Source of the DNA: an uncultured Paraburkholderia sp.
Lineage (GTDB): Bacteria; Pseudomonadota; Gammaproteobacteria; Burkholderiales; Burkholderiaceae
Assembly (NCBI GenBank): GCA_937917025.1
Contig: CALFSF010000398.1
Span: 1-10,472, forward strand
Reading direction: 5' to 3'
Length of the DNA: 10,472 nucleotides
The translations under genes and the position numbers were made by a program. The notes under the pieces are model-generated. The model was not told where the DNA came from. It saw only the letters and a list, made by a program, of their open reading frames with translations, and searched no databases. Positions 1 through 9,033 of this stretch are shown here, one piece after another (the stretch's first letter is position 1; every line of letters starts with the position of its first letter).

Positions 1-500
1 TCGGCGGTCAGCTTCGGCGCGACGATGAAAACCCGGCTGCTGTCCACTTTCCCGTCGAAGTACTGCTGCACCGCCTGCGCGCGCCGCTGCGCGAGACTGC
101 GCAGGGCGTCGTCGTCGATGGGCGCATGTTCGGCGATGGCGCTCTTCATGTCGTCGTCGGGCATCGACTTCGTGAGGCCGATGAAGTTGCGCGGCTTCTT
201 GAAGTCCGCATCCTTGTACGCTTTGGTCAGATACTTGTCGTACTCTTTCGGGTCGACCGTGATCGACGACGTATCCACGCTCTCGCCATTACCCACCGTG
301 TCCTTGATCTTCTGCGCCTTCACCAGCCGGTCGACGTACTGCGTGCGCAACGCCGGCACGTCAGTCGCGGGATCGACGCGGCCGGTCAGGTCGATGCGGA
401 TCGATGGCTTGTCTTCGAGCGCTTTCGCGATCGTGTCGAGCTTCGCGGTGGACGCGTCCGTGAGTTTCGCCGAACCCGGATCGAATTCGACGTAACCCAG
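1..500 (-). other. OmpA-like C-terminal domain of the DUF748 protein (incomplete)
   Basis: Residues 1072-1237 begin with YVEFDPGSAKLTDASTAKLD, followed by IAKAL and then IRIDLTGRVDPATD. This resembles the first beta-alpha-beta part of OmpA/MotB peptidoglycan-binding domains (F..GSA.L, then a GxxD loop). After a roughly 80-residue insertion comes LRSLAQRRAQAVQQYF and then SSRVFIVAPKL, which resembles the RRAxxV helix and last strand. An Asp in the GxxD loop and an Arg pair in RRA sit where OmpA uses an Asp and an Arg to hold diaminopimelate. The resemblance is by eye; whether the fold binds peptidoglycan is unknown. Confidence 0.55.
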
Positions 501-3500
501 TTCCTCGCCATTCCCGCCGAACGCGTTCGCAAGCAGCGAGAACGGCGCGGTCACGGCCTTCTCGACCAGGTTCACGATCGCGCTCCAGATCAGGCTGCCG
601 ATGCTGAACTGCGGATTCGCCAGCGAGCCCGATACCGGAATGTTCACGTCGATCTCGCCGCGCCGGTTTTTCAGGAGCGAGATCGCGAGACGCACGGGCA
701 GCTTCGTCGCGGTGTCGTTATCGACATGGTCGCCAAACGTGAGCTGATCGATGAACAGGTGATTGTTCGCGCTCAACTGGTCGTTGTCGAGCTTGTAGTG
801 CAGATCGACGTTGAGCTTGCCCTTCGTGATCGGATAGCCGGCGTACTTCGCCGAATACGGCGTGAGGTTCGTGAGCTCGATGTCGTGCGCGCTCGCGGTC
901 AGATCGAGCGCGGGCTTCGGGATCAGCGGATTGACCGTGCCGCGAATCGAAAGCGGTCCGTTCGCCGCGAGCTTCGCGGCGACGTCGACGGGCGCGGGCG
1001 TGGTCGACTGCGTGCCGAACGCGCCGATCGTCCCCTTTATCGCGACGAGATTCGCGGTGAAGTTCGGCTTGATGAAGTTGTCGGTGTACGTCACGCGCCC
1101 GTTTTGCAGCACGAGCTGGCCGAAGTGCAACTTCACCGGGCTCGTGGGTGCCGTAGCCGCGGTCACGGTCGCGGACGTCGAAGCCGGTGCGGGCGCCGAA
1201 GCCATCGCGGCCTCGGACGCCGATTGCGGCGTCAGCGGAATCGGCTCCTTGCCGCCCTTGTCGCGCGTCAGCGATTTCGCGGCGCCCGACTCCTGCGCGA
1301 CCACGTCCTTCAGGTTCAGCTTGCCTTGCGCATCGAGCAGCACGCGGCCGTAGAAGCCGTTGAACGTCACCCTGCCGGCGTCGACGTCGGTGCCGCGCGC
1401 GTCGTAGTTCGCCTTCAGCCTCGTGAGCGCGAGCGAGCGCCAGCCCGCGAACGGGTCGGACGTCGCCTTGTCGAGCATGCGCACGTCGACGAGCGCCACG
1501 TCGCCCTTGTATGACGCGCTCAGTGCTTTGTCCGCTTTGCCCGACTGGCTCAGCGCGAGGTCGCCCGATGCGTTCAGCAGCGCGCTCGCAATCGTCGCGT
1601 TCAGCTTGTTGCCGAAATACGGTTCGAAGGCCGCGGCGTCGAGCCGGTCGGCGTGTACCTTCAACGCGAGCTTGAGCGGCGTCGCGGTGACGTCGCCGCT
1701 CAAGCCGAGCGTGCCCTTGCGATTGAGCGTGGCCTGCAGGTCGACGGGCAGCGGTTTGGAGAGGTCGTCGCTGATCTGCCGCACTTTCAGCTGCAACGGA
1801 GCGACGTTGAGCTTGACCGGGTGTTCGGTCGAGTTGTCGGTGAAACTGGCCGCGCCGTCCTTCAGGTTCAGCTCGCCGATCTGGTAATGCCAGGCCGGCC
1901 CCTGCTCCTGCACCTTCTGAACCTTGCGCACGGCCGTCTGTTCCGCGAGCGTTTCGTGCGGACCGGCGAGCGCGGCGAGGTCGATGCTGCCGTCCTTCAG
2001 ACGCTGCGCCGTGATGTTCAGGCCAGTCAGATCGACGCCGGTGAGATCGGCATTGCGGCCGGAAACGTCGACTGACTTCACCTGCACGCGCCCCTGCGCG
2101 AGCGCGACAACCGGATCCTTCGAACCATGCGCCGCGAGCTTCAGCGACTGCAGGTCCAGTTCGGATTCGCCGACCTGCAAGGCGGCCGGTGATTTCTCCC
2201 AGTTCGCGCTGACGTTCGCGTTCAGGCTGAGTGTGCCGTCGATGACCTGCGCGGCCGTCACGCCATCGATATAAGGCTGCAGAAGCGGCAGATGCGCCGA
2301 CTTGAGATCGATCTTCGAATCGGCGGTTTTCGCGGCAAGGCCGAACGTGCCCGCCGCGCTCAGCGAACCGCCATCGACGAACGTCGTCTCGAACGTGTAT
2401 TTCGCGGGCGGCTTGCCGAGCGTCGTGAAATCCGCAAGCGAAACGTGGATGCCCTTGAACGCCAGCGTGACAGGTCTGGACACCGCCTGATCCTGGAACT
2501 GCACCGCGCCGTCGTTCAGCGCGAACGTCCTGATCGACAGATCGAGCGGAGGCGCGGCTTTTTCCTTTTCCTGCGCGGGCGTGGCTGCTGAACCGGATGC
2601 TGCGGATGCAGCGGTCGCCTCTTTTTCGGTCGATGCCTGGGCGGGCGCCGCCGTGAACATCTTCTGCACGCTCAACATGCCGGACTGATCGCGCGACAGA
2701 TACACGTTCGGCCCGTCGAGCCGGATGTCGTCGAAGCGGAATACGCTCTTGAGCGGCTCCAGCGAGGCCGCGGCGACATGCAGCGCGCGCGCCGCGAAGA
2801 ACGGCGCCTTGTTTTCATCGACGACGTCGATATCGGTGAGATCGGCGGTGCCGGTGATGCTCAACGTGGGCGCGTCGTTGGACATCACGAAATGCACCTT
2901 CAGGTCGCTCGACAGCTTGCCGGCCTGCACGACGACCGGCAGCTTCGCCGGCACGTAGGACAGCATGCGCGGCACGTCGAGCCCGTCGAAGCGCAGCGCC
3001 ACTTCCGATTCGCGCGATGCCGCGAACGGCTTGGTGCGGCCGTCGATGGCAAGCGGGCTGCCGTCGATGCGCGCGCGCAGCATCGGCTCGACGAAGATGT
3101 CGGTCTTCGACGGCAACGTCGCGATAAACGGAATGCCGATCGACACGCGGTCGACAACATGCTGCACGCCGAGCAGTTTGTCGTCGAACTCGATGCGACC
3201 GTTCTCGATGCGGATATTCGATACGGAGAAAAGCGTCGGCTTGCTGTTGGGCTTCGCCGGCTGCTTCGCGAATTTCTCGATCAGATCGGTAAAGTTGAAC
3301 CGTTGCGCGTCTTCGCGAACGATATGAAAGCGCGGCGAATCGATCTGCACTTCGTCGACGACCGGCGCGCCGCGAAAGATCGACGACCACGACGGCTGCA
3401 CGATCAGCCGCTCGATATCGATGAAGTTGCCCGCGCCGCCACGCTCGCCGATATGCACGCGATCGGCTTCGAAATTAAGCGTGTACGGATTGAGCGCGAT

Positions 3501-3713
3501 GCGGCCGATGGTCGACGGCCGGTCGAGCTGCCTGCTCAGTTGCTGCTCGGCGATATGCCGGATCAGCGGCGGCGCGGCAAAAAAGCCGATCAGACCGAAC
3601 AGCACCAGAAAGATCAGCAGGCCGATGACGACCCGCCGGGTGCGGCGGCCGTTCGCGACGTCGCGCACGGCCTGCAGGGAAGAAGCGAGGGATGCTTTGT
3701 TGAGGCTTGCCAT
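1..3713 (-). CDS. DUF748-family AsmA-like envelope protein, 3' end cut by window edge
   Basis: 1237 codons are readable without a stop, and the frame runs off at position 1. The product begins with a basic cytoplasmic stretch and one membrane anchor (about residues 28-47), so nearly all of it should lie in the periplasm. The body is made of repeated AsmA-like beta-rich units (for example IRIENGRIEFDD near residue 170 and LVLQNGRVTYTDN near 870), separated by two Ala/Pro/Ser-rich linkers (about 353-390 and 828-858). The DUF748 hallmark is the stretch LLKNRRGEIDVNIPVSGSLA, followed by NPQFSIGSLIW (about 1010-1045). From residue 1072 the sequence resembles an OmpA/MotB-like domain. AsmA-clan proteins such as YhdP and TamB are implicated in lipid movement between the membranes; that role here is inference. 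The ATG at 3711-3713 has no strong ribosome binding site, but there is no better start upstream and the anchor fits. By comparison with the family, I expect only a few tens of residues are missing. Confidence 0.9.
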   Translation of the reverse strand, partial: MASLNKASLASSLQAVRDVANGRRTRRVVIGLLIFLVLFGLIGFFAAPPLIRHIAEQQLSRQLDRPSTIGRIALNPYTLNFEADRVHIGERGGAGNFIDIERLIVQPSWSSIFRGAPVVDEVQIDSPRFHIVREDAQRFNFTDLIEKFAKQPAKPNSKPTLFSVSNIRIENGRIEFDDKLLGVQHVVDRVSIGIPFIATLPSKTDIFVEPMLRARIDGSPLAIDGRTKPFAASRESEVALRFDGLDVPRMLSYVPAKLPVVVQAGKLSSDLKVHFVMSNDAPTLSITGTADLTDIDVVDENKAPFFAARALHVAAASLEPLKSVFRFDDIRLDGPNVYLSRDQSGMLSVQKMFTAAPAQASTEKEATAASAASGSAATPAQEKEKAAPPLDLSIRTFALNDGAVQFQDQAVSRPVTLAFKGIHVSLADFTTLGKPPAKYTFETTFVDGGSLSAAGTFGLAAKTADSKIDLKSAHLPLLQPYIDGVTAAQVIDGTLSLNANVSANWEKSPAALQVGESELDLQSLKLAAHGSKDPVVALAQGRVQVKSVDVSGRNADLTGVDLTGLNITAQRLKDGSIDLAALAGPHETLAEQTAVRKVQKVQEQGPAWHYQIGELNLKDGAASFTDNSTEHPVKLNVAPLQLKVRQISDDLSKPLPVDLQATLNRKGTLGLSGDVTATPLKLALKVHADRLDAAAFEPYFGNKLNATIASALLNASGDLALSQSGKADKALSASYKGDVALVDVRMLDKATSDPFAGWRSLALTRLKANYDARGTDVDAGRVTFNGFYGRVLLDAQGKLNLKDVVAQESGAAKSLTRDKGGKEPIPLTPQSASEAAMASAPAPASTSATVTAATAPTSPVKLHFGQLVLQNGRVTYTDNFIKPNFTANLVAIKGTIGAFGTQSTTPAPVDVAAKLAANGPLSIRGTVNPLIPKPALDLTASAHDIELTNLTPYSAKYAGYPITKGKLNVDLHYKLDNDQLSANNHLFIDQLTFGDHVDNDTATKLPVRLAISLLKNRRGEIDVNIPVSGSLANPQFSIGSLIWSAIVNLVEKAVTAPFSLLANAFGGNGEELGYVEFDPGSAKLTDASTAKLDTIAKALEDKPSIRIDLTGRVDPATDVPALRTQYVDRLVKAQKIKDTVGNGESVDTSSITVDPKEYDKYLTKAYKDADFKKPRNFIGLTKSMPDDDMKSAIAEHAPIDDDALRSLAQRRAQAVQQYFDGKVDSSRVFIVAPKLTA

Positions 3714-3929
3714 GCTCGGTCGCAGGTGATGCGGCGGCAGCCCACCGCGATGACGAAAATCAGACTGCGGAAAGTATATGTCCTCGATCCGATGTGCGAA
3801 ACAAACCTCGCGAAACGTTTGACGCCGGCACGCGGCCGTTTGACGTGACGCATGCAATACGCATCAGGCGCGGCCGGCCTGGATTGCGGCCGACACCGTA
3901 CTCATTGCCATCGCCGCCGGCAGGCGCGC
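3714..3929 (-). promoter_or_regulatory. Intergenic region with candidate promoter for the DUF748 gene
   Basis: This 216-bp gap separates the DUF1254 stop codon from the DUF748 start. On the minus strand a good -10 hexamer, TATACT, lies at 3778-3773, about 60 bases before the start codon. No convincing -35 is found at 16-18 bp spacing, so activator help would be plausible. Just upstream are two exact 9-bp copies of CGTCAAACG (3845-3837 and 3824-3816) spaced 21 bp apart, and ATGCGT occurs twice at an 11-bp interval around 3848-3864. I see no T-tailed hairpin after the DUF1254 stop, so read-through into the DUF748 gene cannot be excluded. Confidence 0.35.
3816..3845. repeat. Pair of 9-bp direct repeats, 21-bp period
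   Basis: CGTTTGACG occurs at 3816-3824 and again at 3837-3845 on the plus strand, an exact two-helical-turn period. The pair sits just upstream of the candidate -10 of the DUF748 gene. The spacing suits a dimeric activator or response regulator that binds tandem sites on one DNA face, but no known box is recognised. Confidence 0.4.
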
Positions 3930-5351
3930 TTATTGACGCACGACTTCCGGCGGTTGCCACGAACCGTCGGCGGCCTGCGGCTTCGGCGCATACAGGCGCA
4001 TCACGAGCTGAAAATCGCCGCGCGGCACCGGCAGCCAGTTCGCGGCCCTCACGCGGACGGCCGAAACCGTCACATCCAGCGAGCCGTCGCGATTGCGCTT
4101 CACGCCGTTGCGATCGCCGACCGACACGCGCGGCGGCTTCGTGTCGCCGAGCGCGCCGTCTGTCGTGTAGGCCGTGACCGACCAGAAGCCGCGCACCGGC
4201 GGCACCTGGTTCGGCGCGAAATGGATCACATAGCGGTTCGCGCCGTTCAGCGGCTGACCGTCGCTGTCCTGCGCGACGGTGGCGCGGATTTCGTCGTCCT
4301 TCGTGCCGATGCCCGGCTGCGTGTGCGCCGCATAGGCGCGCAACGTGTAATCCGGCCCGTAGTTGCCGATGCCGTCGCCAAACCAGCGCCAGCCGTTGGC
4401 GCTCAGCACGTTCGTCGGCGCGCTCGCCACGCGATCGTGCCCTTCCGCAAGACCGGCGGCAATGGCATCGCTGGCGCCGGTGGGCAGCTGGACCGGCGCG
4501 CCCGGCGTCACGCCGAGATCGCCGAGGATTTTCAGCGCGTGCGGATCGTCGGGCGCGGGTGGATTGTCCGCCAGCGCCTGCGCGAGCCGGCCAAAGAAGC
4601 CCGTGGCATCGAACGCGGCGACCTTCGCGGGCGAGCCGCTCGCCACGCTCGTCTCGGGCGGCATCGTGCGCGTCACGACGGTGGCCGCGCGCGTGTCGCC
4701 GTTGAAGACGCTGAGCGGCGCCACGCGGATGCCGCGCTGAAGCTTGCGCACCGCCGTGATGTCGCGCGAGCCGTTCGTCTGGATGCGCGCGGTGAACCAC
4801 ACGTAACGCGTCGCAACCTCGACGCGTTTCACGCCCGCCGGCAGATCGCCCTGCCAGCCCTTCTGCACGAACGCGATGGTCTGCGCCCTGATGCCTGCCA
4901 CGCGAGCGCCAGCCGGTGCACTGGACAACGCCGTCGACCAGACCACGTTCGTCCACATGTCGAGCGCGCGGGCGTCGAGATAGCGGCCATGCGAATCGGG
5001 TAACACGACAACGATGGGTTCTTCGCTGACGTCGAGCCAGCCGCTCGAATCGAGCGTATCGAGACTCGGCGTGGTCGGGCGGCCCGCGCCGACTGGCGGC
5101 AAAGCCTGCGCGTGGCGCAGCGTGTTGACGGGCGCCTGGCCCGGATCGGTGCCCGTGGCCGCCTCGCGCGCGACATCCATCAGCACGAGCGGATAGCCAA
5201 ACACGTAGGAATCCGCGACTTCGTCCTTGATCCAGCCGGTGGATTTCGGCGAGGACACCGGCACCGCAGCGCAACCGGCGAGGAACGCAAGGCCTGCAAG
5301 CGACGCGCAGGCCCAATGAAAAGAAAACAGTTCTCGTCGATTTTTTATCAT
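3930..5351 (-). CDS. DUF1254/DUF1214 domain-containing lipoprotein
   Basis: The 473-residue product opens with a short basic stretch, a hydrophobic run and the lipobox LAGC, with Cys27 as the acylation site. It should therefore be exported and lipid-anchored. Ala28-Ala29 after the Cys, with no Asp at +2, favour the outer membrane. The N-terminal DUF1254 domain covers about residues 40-180 (VFGYPLVLMDVAR, PVNTLRHA, LDSSGWLDVSEEPIVVVLPD, then a YLDARALDMWTNV stretch). The C-terminal DUF1214 domain covers about 350-465 (RYVIHFAPNQVPPVRGFWSV, then NWLPVPRGDFQLVMRLYAPK and DGSWQPPEVV at the end). The paired architecture and length are typical of a common proteobacterial family. No biochemical role for it is known to me, and no catalytic motif is obvious. 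The ATG at 5349-5351 lacks a clear ribosome binding site, but the next Met (residue 58) would remove the signal peptide. The gene is transcribed toward the DUF748 gene and divergently from the PaiB-family gene. Confidence 0.92.
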   Translation of the reverse strand: MIKNRRELFSFHWACASLAGLAFLAGCAAVPVSSPKSTGWIKDEVADSYVFGYPLVLMDVAREAATGTDPGQAPVNTLRHAQALPPVGAGRPTTPSLDTLDSSGWLDVSEEPIVVVLPDSHGRYLDARALDMWTNVVWSTALSSAPAGARVAGIRAQTIAFVQKGWQGDLPAGVKRVEVATRYVWFTARIQTNGSRDITAVRKLQRGIRVAPLSVFNGDTRAATVVTRTMPPETSVASGSPAKVAAFDATGFFGRLAQALADNPPAPDDPHALKILGDLGVTPGAPVQLPTGASDAIAAGLAEGHDRVASAPTNVLSANGWRWFGDGIGNYGPDYTLRAYAAHTQPGIGTKDDEIRATVAQDSDGQPLNGANRYVIHFAPNQVPPVRGFWSVTAYTTDGALGDTKPPRVSVGDRNGVKRNRDGSLDVTVSAVRVRAANWLPVPRGDFQLVMRLYAPKPQAADGSWQPPEVVRQ

Positions 5352-5600
5352 TCGTGGGTCTTGCGGAACAGGCGGTCCATTGGGTGCCGATGATCATGCG
5401 ACCCTGTTCACAGACGCCCCCCGGGTCACCTGTGAAGCCGCGCGAATCTGATCCCGACAACGGGTTGTATCGTATCCTTGACAGCCAGGCAAGCGCAAAG
5501 GCGAACGGTGACGCGTCCTGTGTACTTCAGGCCGGTTTTCGCACCCCGTCCGGCGCCTTTCGCTCATTCAAAAAACATCATTCTCCGCACGGAGCGCAGC
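5352..5600. promoter_or_regulatory. Divergent intergenic region between DUF1254 and PaiB-family genes
   Basis: This 249-bp spacer must carry both divergent promoters. On the plus strand an exact TTGACA -35 lies at 5478-5483, but the -10 position at 16-18 bp is poor (GGCGAA/GCGAAC/CGAACG). On the minus strand, TTGCGC (5498-5493) and TACGAT (5474-5469) are 18 bp apart and form a weak sigma-70 candidate for the DUF1254 gene. They would give a leader of about 110 bases. A small dyad, ACAAC-GG-GTTGT (5457-5468), lies next to that -10 and could be an operator. None of these assignments is secure. Confidence 0.3.
5407..5436 (-). repeat. Inverted repeat TTCACAG-N16-CTGTGAA in the DUF1254 leader
   Basis: A perfect 7-bp inverted repeat has arms at 5407-5413 and 5430-5436. 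Read in the direction of the DUF1254 gene, the 16-base loop contains a run of six G. It starts 56 bases upstream of the start codon. It could act as a DNA operator with widely spaced half-sites or as an RNA hairpin in the leader. The sequence does not decide between these. Confidence 0.4.
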
Positions 5601-6242
5601 ATGTATATCCCCGCCCATTTCGAAGAAAACCGCCCCGAGGTGCTGCATGGCCTGATCGAACGGTATCCGCTGGGCGCGCTTGTCACGAACGGCCCGGACG
5701 GGCTCGACGCCAACCACGTGCCGTTCGAGTTCGATCCCGCGCGCGGGCCGCTCGGGACGTTGCGCGCGCACGTGGCACGCGCGAATCCGGTGTGGCGCGA
5801 AGCGGCCGGCAACCCCGACGCGCTGGTGATCTTCCAGGGGGCGACGGCGTACATCTCGCCCACGTGGTATCCGAGCAAGCACGAGACGCACCGCCAGGTG
5901 CCCACATGGAACTACATGGTGGTGCATGCGCACGGCCGGATCGTCGTCCACGACGACGAAGCCTTCGTGCGCGGCCTCGTTGCCAGGCTCACGCGCAAGA
6001 TGGAAGCCAGTGAGGCGAAGCCGTGGAAAATGGGCGACGCGCCGCCGGATTTCATCGCGCAGATGGTCGGCGCGATTGTCGGCATCGAAATCGAGGTCAC
6101 GAAGCTCACCGGCAAGTGGAAACTGGGCCAGAACAAGGAATCCGCCGACCGCGTGGGCGCCGCCGATGCGTTGCGCGCGCATGGCAGCGACGCGCAGCGG
6201 GACGTCGCCGACGCGATGCTGAACGCGCCGCCGGCGATCTGA
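5601..6242 (+). CDS. PaiB-family FMN-binding split-barrel protein (annotated as negative transcriptional regulator)
   Basis: The 213-residue protein matches the PaiB family along its whole length, which is about the usual size. It starts MYIPAHFEENRPEVLHGLIE. Family landmarks follow in order: LGALVTNGPDGLDANHVPFE (24-43), LRAHVARANPVW (54-65), VIFQGATAYISPTWYPSKHE (76-95) with VPTWNY (100-105), a helix-rich segment (118-160), and LTGKWKLGQNKESADR (169-184). These are the signatures of the FMN-binding split-barrel fold. Bacillus subtilis PaiB was described as a repressor of sporulation and degradative enzyme genes. No helix-turn-helix is evident here, so a flavin-dependent or oxidoreductase-like role is equally possible. 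The start is set by GGAG at 5591-5594, six bases before the ATG. The frame stays open upstream to 5478, but that part has no family resemblance. It is a single gene, with a strong hairpin right after its stop. Confidence 0.9.
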   Translation: MYIPAHFEENRPEVLHGLIERYPLGALVTNGPDGLDANHVPFEFDPARGPLGTLRAHVARANPVWREAAGNPDALVIFQGATAYISPTWYPSKHETHRQVPTWNYMVVHAHGRIVVHDDEAFVRGLVARLTRKMEASEAKPWKMGDAPPDFIAQMVGAIVGIEIEVTKLTGKWKLGQNKESADRVGAADALRAHGSDAQRDVADAMLNAPPAI

Positions 6243-6290
6243 CGGTCCCGGGCCGGACCGGGCGAGCGCCCCGGCCGGGGCCCGACCGTC
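6241..6290 (+). terminator. Large GC-rich hairpin after the PaiB-family gene
   Basis: Outer arms GACGGTC (6241-6247) and GACCGTC (6284-6290) pair perfectly and begin inside the stop codon. The interior continues pairing with small bulges (GGG/CCC, CC/GG, GG/CC, CC/GG, GGGC/GCCC) up to a GAGC loop at 6264-6267. No T-run follows, so this is not a textbook intrinsic terminator. It may still stop transcription before the copA promoter or protect the mRNA 3' end. Confidence 0.5.
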
Positions 6291-6348
6291 ACGCAGCCGC
6301 CTCGCAGCGGGCTTCGCGCCGGTGTGGCAGGATGGGCGCAATCTGCCC

Positions 6349-6379
6349 TTGACCTTCCCATCATGGGAATGTCGATACT
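6349..6379 (+). promoter_or_regulatory. CueR/MerR-type copper-responsive promoter of copA
   Basis: The -35 TTGACC (6349-6354) and the -10 GATACT (6374-6379) are separated by 19 bp, the over-long spacing typical of MerR-family promoters. The dyad ACCTTCC-N7-GGAATGT (6352-6372) lies across the spacer. It differs at one base from the well-known CueR box ACCTTCC-N7-GGAAGGT and sits at the same offset from the -35 as in Escherichia coli copA. The longer palindrome (6351-6373) matches at 10 of 11 arm positions. Transcription should start near 6386, leaving a leader of about 40 bases. No cueR gene is in the window, so the regulator must act from elsewhere. Confidence 0.85.
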
Positions 6380-6425
6380 GGGTTGATCGGGCAGCATCCC
6401 GCGCCCATCGAATCCGGACTCAACC

Positions 6426-8894
<2,469 letters not shown>

Positions 8895-8899
8895 AGGAG

Positions 8900-8924
8900 C
8901 CGCGCGCCGGGCACGCGGTTTATT
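8900..8924 (+). terminator. Possible weak intrinsic terminator of copA
   Basis: CCGCG (8900-8904) pairs with CGCGG (8914-8918) around a nine-base loop, followed at once by TTTATTA. The hairpin begins six bases after the copA stop codon and lies just before the sigma-28 promoter of the next gene, as expected for a boundary. The stem is short and the T-run is interrupted, so this remains a candidate. Confidence 0.4.
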
Positions 8925-8933
8925 ACGGGAAAT

Positions 8934-8960
8934 TAAAGAATTCCGGTCGATGGCCGATAA
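8934..8960 (+). promoter_or_regulatory. Sigma-28 (FliA) promoter of the chemoreceptor gene
   Basis: TAAA (8934-8937) and GCCGATAA (8953-8960) are separated by exactly 15 bases. This matches the core sigma-28 consensus TAAA-N15-GCCGATAA at every position. It lies 73 bases before the start codon of a methyl-accepting chemotaxis protein, a classic member of the FliA regulon. Transcription should begin near 8967. Confidence 0.9.
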
Positions 8961-9033
8961 GCGGGAATAGCTGTACTGCCGTCGCGCGTGCCGCGCTGCC
9001 AACGGTACCCTCTCCCCCTAACGCCAATCATCC

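Noticed and set aside
126..1514. Long plus-strand open frame (462 codons) opposite the DUF748 gene
   Set aside because: It is Arg/Val/Asp-rich with no domain, a typical antisense shadow of a GC-rich gene. The minus-strand frame carries coherent AsmA/DUF748 sequence.
3870..3895. CGGCC/GGCCG inverted repeat downstream of the DUF1254 stop as a terminator
   Set aside because: The stem is only five base pairs with no T-run, and similar motifs are common in this base composition.
5348..5380. Ten-codon mini-ORF whose TGA overlaps the DUF1254 start (ATGA)
   Set aside because: It has no ribosome binding site and no repeated regulatory codons; such short frames arise by chance. Translational coupling is possible but unsupported.
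3760..5460. 566-codon minus-strand frame overlapping the DUF1254 gene
   Set aside because: It is Arg-rich without domains. The alternative minus-strand frame gives a lipoprotein signal and both DUF1254 and DUF1214 signatures.
5517..5531. Small dyad CCTG-N7-CAGG upstream of the PaiB-family gene
   Set aside because: Four-base arms are expected by chance in GC-rich DNA.
5478..5600. Upstream extension of the PaiB-family frame to a start at 5478
   Set aside because: The added residues have no family resemblance, and the GGAG six bases before the ATG at 5601 clearly marks the start.
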